From positions 1-64,000 of the forward strand of contig NZ_BILZ01000007.1 of assembly GCF_004000825.1 (NCBI RefSeq): a stretch of DNA of 64,000 nucleotides, given 5' to 3'. Each line of letters begins with the position of its first letter. Position 1 is the first letter of the stretch. This DNA is from Paenibacillus kobensis NBRC 15729 (GTDB lineage Bacteria; Bacillota; Bacilli; Paenibacillales; Paenibacillaceae). Below the pieces are notes generated by a model, which was given only the letters and a program-made list of their open reading frames with translations, was not told where the DNA came from and did not search any database. Shown here piece by piece: positions 7,894 to 16,446 of this stretch. A program made the translations under genes and the position numbers.

Positions 7894-7922
7894 CCGCATG
7901 GGGAGTAACAACTCCATGTGGT
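7894..7922 (+). repeat. Third copy of the cassette hairpin
   Basis: CCGCATGGGGAGT and ACTCCATGTGG pair around AACA, but the T run is poor. It shares AACTCCATGTGGT (7910-7922) with the terminator at 1448-1460. Apart from the palindrome and the hairpins, the 610 bases between 7596 and 8205 contain no gene I can support. They look like cassette debris. Confidence 0.5.
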
Positions 7923-8060
7923 ATCTCTTTGCAAGACAGATCAGATTTTTATGATTGAACTGAAAATTTTCACTTGTCATAGTCAGAACAACCTGTCATA
8001 TTACGATATGCAAAGGCGGAATCGCCTGAGAAACTAAACCAAACTTGAACTAAACTTAGA

Positions 8061-8110
8061 GCACTTGAAATGAATCCCGTAAGAAGGGGCTTATTTTCAA
8101 GTGCTTTTTT
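8061..8110 (+). terminator. Intrinsic terminator before the truncated rep copy
   Basis: GCACTTGAAA (8061-8070) pairs with TTTCAAGTGC (8095-8104) and is followed by six T residues. The 17 bases TTTTCAAGTGCTTTTTT at 8094-8110 recur exactly at 8751-8767 inside the IS110 fragment. Confidence 0.75.
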
Positions 8111-8205
8111 GCGTCCAGATATAATCCTATTAGTCTAGTAATAATTAAATCTTGTAGCTGAAGCGGGGCGCGAATATACAAAATTACTTGAGGAGCTGTG
8201 TGCAA

Positions 8206-8505
8206 ATGAGCGTAAACGTATCGATGGACAAGGTAGTAATTGAGTTCGAAGCAGTGCCATTCTCCTGCTATGCACGAAGGAGCATCAAATTAGAAAGCAT
8301 GCGGTTGGCTAGGCGGGTAGTATACAACAAGCTAAAACTATACTGCCATCAGTTGAATGTAAGGCTAGGGGAAGAAGTGTACATGCATGTGTTTTACAAG
8401 AACTTTGCTGAGACCGAAGGGAATCGGCATACATTACGGATTGAAACCAACCCTGAATACTTTACACGGTTAAGAGGGCTACTGGAGCCAATAGTCCTCG
8501 ACTAG
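8206..8505 (+). pseudogene. Truncated paralogue of the Rep-like protein
   Basis: ATG at 8206 follows AGGAG. About 90 residues align with the N-terminal part of the gene at 2135-3010 (VNVSMDKVVIEF against VTVSTDKLVVEY; HTLRIETNPEYF against YTLRIETRPEYY). Similarity ends near 8475-8500, where an inverted IS110 fragment begins, and the frame closes at 8505. The catalytic-region motifs of the longer copy are absent, so it should be inactive. Confidence 0.75.
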
Positions 8506-8872
8506 TCCACGCCTTATTGTATCTATTGGGTTAGCATCTGGCAGCCGATGCAGCTCATCTTTTAGTATTCTCGCTACATATTCTGCATCCAATCTATCCG
8601 ACTTCTCTTTATTGGTCTTGCTGCCTCTACGAAAAGCGACTAATGCAGGATTTACCACTTTTACAACATGCTTGTTTTCTTTCAAAAATACAGCTAATGC
8701 TCGTCCGTACCCGCCTGTATCCTCCAATCCATAAATAGCAGTCATTCCTCTTTTCAAGTGCTTTTTTACCTTCTCCACCAATTCGGGGAATGCAGTTGGT
8801 TTGTTGCCGAATTGAATCTCACCTTATTCCTCATTCCAAAAGTTAATAATGACCGCCGTATGGTGCTGCTTA
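8500..8872 (-). pseudogene. Fragment of a second IS110-family transposase
   Basis: On the minus strand this reads HHTAVII, then an in-frame TAA at 8826-8824, then GEIQFGNKPTAFPELVEKV, YGLEDTGGYGRAL, LDAEYVARILKDEL and DANPID before similarity stops near 8510. The first catalytic Asp segment and the whole C-terminal half are missing. It is clearly related to, but different from, the copy at 5023-6259. It is fused to a rep remnant on one side and to a carbohydrate-binding remnant on the other. Confidence 0.8.
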
Positions 8873-8875
8873 TCA

Positions 8876-9439
8876 TATTCGATTGGATACGACGAGTCAG
8901 GGAGGAAGAGGCACAATTTACGCGGACTCCTTCAGTATCAATCAGGAGAGTGCTGTGAACCTGCTGCTGAACGGCGGATATGAGGACAATACGAGCGCGA
9001 ATGGCGTAGCAGACAATTGGAATACCTACGCAGATCCGGGCATTACGCCGATATTCGAGGTTGTTCGGGAACCGGCAGTGCAGGGAAGTTCGCACAGAAA
9101 CTTGCTGTTGCCAACATACCAAGCGGGGGACTGCATTTATTCCAAGATACAATAATTAAGGGCGGAACAAATTATAGCCTGAAAGGGAAACTGCAGATCA
9201 GTCAGCTTTCAAAGGCAAAGGTTTTTGTTTTTGTCTACTATTACGATTCGGCCTATAACTATTTGGGCGGAGACACTATTGCAACATATATGGCAAACAT
9301 GAATTACACTAATTTATCTAAAACGATAACGTCTCCAGCTAATACTTCACGCTTGCGTATTCATATCCGGCTTGACTCAACTGCAAGCAGAGGAAGCGGG
9401 ACGATATACGCCGACGAGTTCTCGTTGTTACAGGCATAA
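8876..9439 (+). pseudogene. Remnant of tandem carbohydrate-binding-module domains, frameshifted
   Basis: The frame opens in mid-domain with IRLDTTSQGGRGTIYADSFS, continues into a new module (LLNGGYEDN, WNTYADPG), and loses frame near 9093, where one base is missing before AQKLAVANIPSGG. The second part (9094-9439, another frame) gives GGTNYSLKGKLQIS through RLDSTASRGSGTIYADEFS, which repeats the opening. These beta-sandwich modules resemble CBM families found at the N-termini of secreted Paenibacillus proteins, including Rhs-type ones. No start codon or signal peptide survives. It is probably debris of a large surface protein. Confidence 0.65.
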
Positions 9440-9459
9440 TCATCATAGTTGAACCTATT

Positions 9460-9496
9460 GAAGCATCCGGTCATAATTGATCGGATGCTTTCTTTA
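9460..9496 (+). terminator. Intrinsic terminator after the CBM remnant
   Basis: AAGCATCCG (9461-9469) and CGGATGCTT (9482-9490) form a 9-bp stem, followed by TCTTT. Confidence 0.6.
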
Positions 9497-9638
9497 CGAA
9501 TTGAGAAGTTCCTTACTACACTTATCTTCCCATATCTTTAACCTCTATCTCCAGGAAACGATAGACGCCTTAATACGAAACGAATATGATAGGAGATAAT
9601 GTTTATTTGGATATTTTTGTATAAAAGGGGATAGGAAC

Positions 9639-12212
9639 ATGGTAACCCGGCGCGCAGTCATTTCAATTTTGGCGGGGATTTTGATTTTCTATTTAGGAGG
9701 ATTCGAACGGCCTGCCTTAGCGGAGCAAACAGGTAACGAGACGAAGCAGCTTCCTCGCATTGCGGCTATTTCATCTGGATTAAACCATGTGCTGGCGGTA
9801 GCTGAGAACGGTACGTTGTGGGCTTGGGGCGATAACAGCAACGGCCAACTCGGGGACGGCAACTTCGTATCCCGTGCGGTTCCTGTTCAAGTCGGAAGCG
9901 GGAACGATTGGGCAGCGGCTGCGGCGGGGTACCATTTCTCGATTGGCATCAAGAAGGACGGAAGCTTGTGGATGTGGGGAACGAATGAGAAGCAGCAGCA
10001 CTCCTATCCCCAGAACGCAGTAGTTAATCAGAAGGTACCGCTTCGGTACGGCAAGGACAGCAATTGGATCAAAGTGTCGGCAGGCAATTCCGGAGCCGCA
10101 GCCGTTCGGAAGGACGGGACGATCGAGGTGTTCGGCTTGAATGTGCTTCCCGGCGAAGTTATTGATCGAGGGAAGTTGAACAAAGACAAGGACTGGGCCG
10201 ACGTTTCGGTCGAGGGGGACTGTTTGCTGGCGTTGAAGAGCAGCGGCAGCTTGTGGGCTTACGGCAGATGTACGCCGTCCAGTGCAGTTCAATTGGATCA
10301 AGTCACACGAATAGGCGACGATAATGACTGGCAGCAGATTGCCGCAAGCACATATCCGACAGCTTTGAAGAAAGACGGTTCCGTATGGGAGCTGCGAGAC
10401 GGTGACGGCGCGGAAAAGGGAACGGTTATTGCGAGGTCCATATTGGATCTGCCGCATGCTATTTATGCCGCAGGGAATTTCGTAACGGCGATCGTTGGTG
10501 AGGATGGATCGGTGTGGGAATGGGATACCGTTTACGACCGGTACGAGCAGATCGAGACCGGCGGCGTCTTGATGAAGCAGGCGGACGGCGGGAATGGATT
10601 CGGCGTGGCTTTAAGCCGTGACGGAATTCCCTTTACTTACGGAGATAATTCGGTCGGTCAGCGGGGGAACGGCGAATCGGATTCTGTATATACACCGATT
10701 CGTATGGATTCTTCTTTTCAAATGCAGGTGAAGAGAGGTTTCACGACCTATACGCTGCACCAGGACGGTACGATAGGAATGCTAAATAGCTGGGATAAGG
10801 AAGAGACGCTATTCCCCGGCAAGGACTGGAATTCGATTGCAGCCGGTAGTGAAGAGTTGTATGCGCTCAAGAAGGATGGCAGCCTATGGATCTATCATAC
10901 GACCATCAATCATACGACGAATCAGAACAAAGTGCTGAAGCCATACCAGCCGGGCACCTATTGGCGGAGCGTTCAAGTGTCGGATCTCGGATTCGCGGTC
11001 GGCATGCAGAAGAACGGCAGCCTCTGGGCGTGGGGAAGAGATGGTTGGGGGTGCATTGTTGCGAGGGCATCATCATACGAAGATTTTGCTGATCCAGTTC
11101 CGCTTGGCGAAGAGCACGACTGGCAGTCCTTCAGCGTCAGCGTAGGTCATATTCTTGCGATCAAGAATGACGGCACGCTGTGGGGAATGGGCGATAATCG
11201 ACATGTACAGATCGCTTCCACGCTCAAGCAGCAGGTCAAGTCGTTCACGAAGATAGGCAACAGCCAAGATTGGGCGCAGGTGCAGACCGCCGAGACGACA
11301 ACCTTTGCGCTGCGCAAGGATGGAACGCTGTGGCAATGGGGAGGCGGATTTACTGGATTCATCGCAGGTCCGACGATTGCTCAATTGGACAAGGATAAAG
11401 ATTGGACTCGTATTTGGGCAACAGGTCAACGGGCGTTTGCGCTCAAGCGGGACGGGAGCTTGTGGACATGGGGAGACAACAGCTACGGCTCGCTCGGCAT
11501 CGGATCGGCTGAACGGCGGGATGAACCGGTACGAGTGTCAGAGCTTGGCCCTTGGGCAGCGGTATACCCGCAATCGAACTACACGATCGGTGTCAAACAA
11601 GACGGTTCGTTCTGGAAGTGGGGAACGACGAGCGATGTGATGTATAAGCTGGACGGCAAGGCCGATTATCGGATGATGCCGGTACAGACAGGTCAGAAGC
11701 TTCAGGCTCCTGCGGCCACTCCATTCGTTTCCTTTGTTACATTTTCGTTGAAAGATGCCGTTGCCAAAGTGACCACGTTACCGAGAACGCGCGTGACCAT
11801 TCTGAAGGGAATCGTACTTATTGCCGAAGGATACAGCGATTCTGCTGGGATATTCCAATTCAAGCTCCCAAAGGTGAAGGATGGGATCTACTCGGCACAA
11901 GTCGCAGGTGTTGACGGTAAGACAGTCATTACCGCGAAATATACGATTGGCGATACGATGCCGCCGGCTAGCCCGAAGGTGAATAAGCCGCTCGCGTTGT
12001 CTACAGAGGTGAAAGGAACGGCGGAGCCTTCGAGCACCGTCATGGTTATTCGGCTTAGCGGCGTCTATCAAGCGAAGGCGGATTCTAACGGGGCGTTCCT
12101 TGTGAAAGTTCCGCCGCTGACCGCAGGCGAGCAGCTGTCGGTGTTCGCGACGGACGCTGCGGGTAACCGAAGCAAGGAGAGCAAAGTAACGGTTGCTCCG
12201 GCGAAGAAATAG
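9639..12212 (+). CDS. Secreted RCC1-repeat protein with C-terminal Ig-like domains
   Basis: The 857-residue protein starts with a signal peptide (basic MVTRR, hydrophobic to residue 22, ALA cleavage near 30). Residues 45-680 hold about fourteen RCC1-type repeats of the form LAxxxDGxLWxWGDNxxGQLG, enough for two seven-bladed propellers. The last 160 residues form two beta-sandwich Ig-like domains (FSLKDAVAKVTTLP, then PPASPKV..GTAEPSSTV..DAAGN). There is no LPXTG or other anchor. RCC1 propellers in bacteria usually mediate binding; the target is unknown. A decayed paralogue lies at 17490-18288. Confidence 0.85.
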   Translation: MVTRRAVISILAGILIFYLGGFERPALAEQTGNETKQLPRIAAISSGLNHVLAVAENGTLWAWGDNSNGQLGDGNFVSRAVPVQVGSGNDWAAAAAGYHFSIGIKKDGSLWMWGTNEKQQHSYPQNAVVNQKVPLRYGKDSNWIKVSAGNSGAAAVRKDGTIEVFGLNVLPGEVIDRGKLNKDKDWADVSVEGDCLLALKSSGSLWAYGRCTPSSAVQLDQVTRIGDDNDWQQIAASTYPTALKKDGSVWELRDGDGAEKGTVIARSILDLPHAIYAAGNFVTAIVGEDGSVWEWDTVYDRYEQIETGGVLMKQADGGNGFGVALSRDGIPFTYGDNSVGQRGNGESDSVYTPIRMDSSFQMQVKRGFTTYTLHQDGTIGMLNSWDKEETLFPGKDWNSIAAGSEELYALKKDGSLWIYHTTINHTTNQNKVLKPYQPGTYWRSVQVSDLGFAVGMQKNGSLWAWGRDGWGCIVARASSYEDFADPVPLGEEHDWQSFSVSVGHILAIKNDGTLWGMGDNRHVQIASTLKQQVKSFTKIGNSQDWAQVQTAETTTFALRKDGTLWQWGGGFTGFIAGPTIAQLDKDKDWTRIWATGQRAFALKRDGSLWTWGDNSYGSLGIGSAERRDEPVRVSELGPWAAVYPQSNYTIGVKQDGSFWKWGTTSDVMYKLDGKADYRMMPVQTGQKLQAPAATPFVSFVTFSLKDAVAKVTTLPRTRVTILKGIVLIAEGYSDSAGIFQFKLPKVKDGIYSAQVAGVDGKTVITAKYTIGDTMPPASPKVNKPLALSTEVKGTAEPSSTVMVIRLSGVYQAKADSNGAFLVKVPPLTAGEQLSVFATDAAGNRSKESKVTVAPAKK

Positions 12213-12235
12213 AATGTAAGCATATAGAGTTGAAG

Positions 12236-12268
12236 AAAGGCAGCCGATGTAGGCTGCCTTTTCGTTTT
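12236..12268 (+). terminator. Intrinsic terminator after the RCC1 gene
   Basis: GGCAGCC and GGCTGCC pair around a 6-base loop, with AAA before the left arm and TTTTCGTTTT after the right arm. Confidence 0.8.
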
Positions 12269-12282
12269 GAGCAGGATGTATA

Positions 12283-12795
12283 TCAATTATTATGGATGTT
12301 TTTATGCAACGTCAAATACGGAGTCCCTTTAAAAAACAACTGTACATTCAAGTCGGATATATAATCTGAACTCAATACTTGGTCAATTTCGTGGTCAGTG
12401 GTTGATTGTTTAACGAGTGGGAAGCTAACAAGTATTTTTTTGTTCGAATCTGTTTCATCGAGAATAGAGAAGCCGCTTGAGTAACCGGATCCGCTCTTTC
12501 CCCAGTATTGACGGAGCTGCCCTGAGAATTGCAATCCAACGCCTAGCTGTGATAACTGACGATCCGTAATGCTTGTCGTGAGGATAACCTCATATTGAAT
12601 TCCCTTATAGAGGGTCTGGTCTTGGTCTTCTGCCATTGTAATCTTGCGGGCGTTTATTGTTTCTAAATGAATGGAATCTTCCGCAGGCAAAACATCACCA
12701 GAATCCGGTTCTGATTGGCTGGATTGATCAGGGCTGCTGCAACTGAATAATGAAACACAAAAGATTAGAAGTATAACGAATCGTAAATTCTTCAT
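12283..12795 (-). CDS. Small lipoprotein of unknown function
   Basis: The 170-residue product has a lipoprotein signal (MKNLRFVILLIFCVSLFSC, modified Cys at 19), then an acidic Ser-rich linker and a soluble domain from about 45 to 170 rich in Ser, Gln and Asp. No family is recognised. It faces the RCC1 gene tail to tail. Bases 12796-13038 beyond its start hold no visible gene. Confidence 0.65.
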   Translation of the reverse strand: MKNLRFVILLIFCVSLFSCSSPDQSSQSEPDSGDVLPAEDSIHLETINARKITMAEDQDQTLYKGIQYEVILTTSITDRQLSQLGVGLQFSGQLRQYWGKSGSGYSSGFSILDETDSNKKILVSFPLVKQSTTDHEIDQVLSSDYISDLNVQLFFKGTPYLTLHKNIHNN

Positions 12796-13038
12796 GCTAC
12801 CCCTTTCACGATGCTTTTGAAACTGACTGGCTAAATATTAACAATTATCGAGAGATAAGTGAATGGGCGAATTAGGTCATTTCCGTAATCCATAATTTAT
12901 GAAGAAATTGATTCATCTAGACTAAGTATTGTTGCTTAGGAAGTACATGAAAGGTAGCGCGTAACAAAATGATAAAGAGCGGAAGCTTCAGATAGTTGAA
13001 TGCCACTTACGTTATTTGCCGGTACTAATGTTAAGCCC

Positions 13039-13063
13039 AAAAAGGCCGCATCAGGAAGCGGCC
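13039..13063 (-). terminator. Intrinsic terminator of the esterase gene
   Basis: Read leftward, GGCCGC and GCGGCC pair around an 8-base loop and are followed by TTTTTGGG. Confidence 0.65.
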
Positions 13064-13083
13064 TCTTGAGTCTGTTCCTTTTA

Positions 13084-13983
13084 TTATTTTCCGCCGTAAA
13101 AGAGCAGATAGCTCTCCGCCTGACTCGACCAATAGGCCTCGTCGTGCTTGCCGCCAGGTACGATTTGAAGCGTCGCCGTCTTCGTTCCTGTCTTGACTAG
13201 GTTATCGTACAGCGCCTGCGTTCCTTTGATGTATTCGTCCAGTCCTCCGGCATCTATATGAATACTCAGTGTGTTGTACGGTCGGATTGTCGCAAGCTGT
13301 ACCGGATCGCGCTTGATGCGGTCGTCCGCAGCTGGATACATCCAATCACGGATGACATCCCAATAATCGTCGGTCCATAGCGCCGGCGCATGACCACCTA
13401 CCTTGCTGTACAGCTCCGGATTGCGGAAGGCGATATGGAGGGCTGCGTACCCGCCCATGGATGCGCCGCCAATGTAGCGGAATTCTCTTGTTGCACGCGT
13501 ACTATAATGCTTATCGACGTAGGAGACGAGATCTCGTGCGATATAGTCCTCATAACGACCTTCATACATAGCCGTCGGCACAGTCGGCGGTTCAAGCCAT
13601 GGTTTTGATACTTCAGCGGAATTAATTCCGAAGCTGTTGTCGTGATTCGGGGTGACAATGATCATCGGCTCAATTTTCCCTTTAGCAATCAACTCGTCAG
13701 ACTTCGTGCCAAGCCCCAGCTTGTTGAACCAATGATCCTCGTTCTCTTCATATTTATGGAGCATGTAGAGAACGGGATAGGTTTTGGACTTGCTGTAGCC
13801 GGGAGGGAGATAAATATTGAACTTCATATTTTTCTTTAAAGCCGCGCTGTAGAAAGAAACCTTCGTGATGGAAGACGGTTGTGGCTTCCCCTTCTCAGGC
13901 TTGGCTGCAGCGGTCAAACTAGTCAGTGAAGTCAGAACAAGAGTCAGCATCAACAGCGAGAACAATATTTTTCTTGGCTTCAT
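13084..13983 (-). CDS. Secreted alpha/beta-hydrolase, putative esterase family
   Basis: The 299-residue protein has a signal peptide (residues 1-27, ending AAA) and a putative-esterase (esterase D/feruloyl esterase-like) fold: YLPPGYSKSKTYPVLYMLH near residue 60, IGGASMGGYAALH near 170 with the nucleophile Ser in GASMGG, a GGLDEY segment with the likely acid near 245, and PGGKHDEAYW with the catalytic His near 280. It acts outside the cell, probably on esterified polysaccharide side chains. The substrate is not identifiable from sequence. It is a single gene with its own terminator. Confidence 0.8.
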   Translation of the reverse strand: MKPRKILFSLLMLTLVLTSLTSLTAAAKPEKGKPQPSSITKVSFYSAALKKNMKFNIYLPPGYSKSKTYPVLYMLHKYEENEDHWFNKLGLGTKSDELIAKGKIEPMIIVTPNHDNSFGINSAEVSKPWLEPPTVPTAMYEGRYEDYIARDLVSYVDKHYSTRATREFRYIGGASMGGYAALHIAFRNPELYSKVGGHAPALWTDDYWDVIRDWMYPAADDRIKRDPVQLATIRPYNTLSIHIDAGGLDEYIKGTQALYDNLVKTGTKTATLQIVPGGKHDEAYWSSQAESYLLFYGGK

Positions 13984-14132
13984 CCATATCTCTCCATTTT
14001 ATTCGATTAGGTGAGGACCCTCAATTCCATTGTAGACGAGGGGGGAGAGTGGATAAATAAGCTGACAAAAGAAGAAAGGCCTTTTTACTTTAGCGGTGAA
14101 AGACTTCAGGCATTGAAATCACGGAGCAACAG

Positions 14133-15335
14133 TTATCGATTCAAAGATCCCGCCGAAGCAGTCTCCCCTCCCGCATTCGCCGCTCCGCTCTTCAAGACGC
14201 CGCCCATACGGAATGCGACGAGCGACAACGCCAGGCATACCGCCGAGAACAGACCGATCGAAGAGTATCCCCCGTATTGGACGTAGAGCACCCCGGCGAT
14301 CCAGGCGCCGAGCGTGTTTGCTCCGTTCATCGTCGAGTTGGCCAAGCTGGATATCGTCCCGCGTATGGACGCATTCAGCGAAGTGAGCGCCCCCATGGCG
14401 ATTGGGAAAATAATGCCGAGCACGGCGAACATGATCAAGTATAACGCCGCCACGAGCGGAAGACTCGTCAGCCTCGGGACAACCGCGTAAAGAATGGCGA
14501 GCAACAGCATGCCTGCCGTTACCGCTGGGATGAGACCCAGCTTCCGAACGGTATAGGAGCTTATGATGCTGCCGATCAGCGTGCCGAAGCCTAGAAACAT
14601 CATCACCGTACCGATTTGGCCCACGGCCAGCTCGAACTGATCGGCCATCCATCTGCCGACGAATGCAAAGGCGGTGCCGCTTCCTAAGTGAAGGAGCAAA
14701 TAAGCAAGGAATCCGGTTCTTGCTCTGCCGCTCATCATTAACGGGGCATATCTGCGGAAAATCGATGTCCCGCCCGCTGATGGCGCGCTTGGCTTCATAT
14801 CGGGCAGCAAAATAAAGGCCGCAGCGGCAAGCGCCGTAGAAGCGACCCCGATCGTCCAGAACGGGATGGACCAGCCGGCCTCGGCGAGCCAGCTTCCGAT
14901 CGGAACGCCGAGCGCTTGCGCCGCCGCAAGCCCGCCGAAGGCGACGCCCATCGTCCTTGCAATGCGGGATGGCGGCATAACGGCCGGAATGGAGGCCCAT
15001 ACTTGCGGAGCGGTGAATGCCGCGCTAATGCCGGCTAGCAATCGGAACAAGAACATCGTCCAGAAGCTGTCGGCGAATCCGCATAATGCCGTAGAGACAG
15101 CAAATCCCAGCAGGCCGCAGATCAGAACGGTTCTACGGTTCCAGCCGTCGGACAAAGGTCCGGCGATGAGGGCGAAGACAGCGGAGCCTAACGTGTAGGC
15201 GCCGATCAGCCATCCCGCGATTCCCGTCGATACGTCGAATTTCTCCTGTAGGGTCGGAAGCAAGGGGGAGATCAGAAACGTATCGGTCCCGATCATGAAC
15301 ATGATGAGAAAGAACAGCGACGTGTATTTGTACAT
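14133..15335 (-). CDS. MFS transporter (DHA1-type drug/metabolite exporter)
   Basis: The 400-residue membrane protein has about 12 hydrophobic helices and MFS signatures: MIGTDTFLISPLLP in helix 1, GPLSDGWNRRTVLICG in the loop between helices 2 and 3, and RLLAGISAAFTAPQVWA in helix 4. This is the architecture of the drug:H+ antiporter group 1 (AraJ/YdhP-like). It is divergent from the WYL regulator at 15450, with 114 bases between, so the regulator probably controls it. Substrate unknown. Confidence 0.85.
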   Translation of the reverse strand: MYKYTSLFFLIMFMIGTDTFLISPLLPTLQEKFDVSTGIAGWLIGAYTLGSAVFALIAGPLSDGWNRRTVLICGLLGFAVSTALCGFADSFWTMFLFRLLAGISAAFTAPQVWASIPAVMPPSRIARTMGVAFGGLAAAQALGVPIGSWLAEAGWSIPFWTIGVASTALAAAAFILLPDMKPSAPSAGGTSIFRRYAPLMMSGRARTGFLAYLLLHLGSGTAFAFVGRWMADQFELAVGQIGTVMMFLGFGTLIGSIISSYTVRKLGLIPAVTAGMLLLAILYAVVPRLTSLPLVAALYLIMFAVLGIIFPIAMGALTSLNASIRGTISSLANSTMNGANTLGAWIAGVLYVQYGGYSSIGLFSAVCLALSLVAFRMGGVLKSGAANAGGETASAGSLNR

Positions 15336-15449
15336 GGCGAATCACTCCTATGGGTAACGTTGTGTTGCTTGCGGTACTAGCATAATTCATAATGGTGACA
15401 GAAGCTGTCATGGATTCGGAGTAAGTTGAAAGAAAAAGGCGGTGCCGGA

Positions 15450-16397
15450 ATGCCCAAGTCCAAACGGTTGATGGAATTGATGATGACGGTCAATCGGAAG
15501 AGGCGGTTCAAAGTGCAGGAGCTTGCCGACGAATTCGGCGTCTCGAAGCGCACGATACTGAGAGATTTGCAGGAGCTCAGCGAGCTCGGGGTGCCTCTCT
15601 ATTCGGAGCCGGGACCGCACGGCGGCTATCAGGTCGTGAGGGAGCGAGTGCTTCCGCCGATCGCCTTCACAGAAGGGGAAGCGGCGGCGATGTTTTTTGC
15701 CGTGCATGCGCTGCGTCATTACTCGTCCTTGCCGTTCGAAGCGGAGTCGGCCTCGGCGCTGCACAAGTTTTACCTGCACATGCCTGGCGACGTTCGGGAC
15801 CGAATCGACAGCATGAAGCACCGGGTCGATTTCGTTACGCCAACCCGGCGGGGGGATGCGCCTTGCTTGGCCACATTGCTAGATGCTGCCGTACAGCAGA
15901 AAGTACTGGTCATCGCTTATGTGACGAAAACAAACGAAGAAGCGGAGAAAAGGTTAATCCAACCGGTTTGCATTTATGCAAATAATGGGTACTGGTATTG
16001 TACGGCCTATTGCTTGCTGCGAGGGGGTTTCCGCGTGTTCAGGTGCGACCGGATCCGCGAGGCGGAGTATGACGACTCCGGTACGGAGCGAATGGACCTC
16101 GGGGATATTTCATTAAGCAGACGGGGAGCTCAGGAGCCGAGAGACCCGGTCCGTCTTCGGGCGCGCTTCACCAGATCCGGCGTGCAGCGCTGTGAATCGG
16201 AGCTGTGGCTGGCGCCGATGCTGAATGTCCAAGAAGACGGCAGCGGCACCATCAATATGGCTGTGTCGCGGGGCGAGCTTTCATTTTACGCCGATTTCTT
16301 TATCGGTCTAGCATTTGAAGCGGTTCTGGAGGAACCGTTGGAATTGAAAGAAACGATCCGAGCTCGGCTTGCGGAGTTAATGGAGCGGTACCGGTAA
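15450..16397 (+). CDS. WYL-domain transcriptional regulator (YafY/DeoR-type HTH)
   Basis: ATG at 15450 is preferred, with AAGGCGG 7 bases upstream; a TTG at 15426 is possible. The 315-residue protein has a winged helix-turn-helix at 5-60 (RRFKVQELADEFGVSKRTILRDLQEL split over two helices), GGYQV in the wing, and a WYL sensor domain at about 140-230 (NNGYWYCTAYC, GGFRVFRCDRI). Such regulators bind nucleotides or other small ligands. It is divergent from the MFS exporter and is probably its local regulator. Confidence 0.85.
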   Translation: MPKSKRLMELMMTVNRKRRFKVQELADEFGVSKRTILRDLQELSELGVPLYSEPGPHGGYQVVRERVLPPIAFTEGEAAAMFFAVHALRHYSSLPFEAESASALHKFYLHMPGDVRDRIDSMKHRVDFVTPTRRGDAPCLATLLDAAVQQKVLVIAYVTKTNEEAEKRLIQPVCIYANNGYWYCTAYCLLRGGFRVFRCDRIREAEYDDSGTERMDLGDISLSRRGAQEPRDPVRLRARFTRSGVQRCESELWLAPMLNVQEDGSGTINMAVSRGELSFYADFFIGLAFEAVLEEPLELKETIRARLAELMERYR

Positions 16398-16446
16398 TGA
16401 CGGACGGAGTGGACGGCTTGCGGTCCAACCGATATGATAAGAGAAC

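Noticed and set aside
14119-15000. Minus-strand frame overlapping the MFS gene
   Set aside because: An Arg-rich shadow in another frame of the transporter gene.
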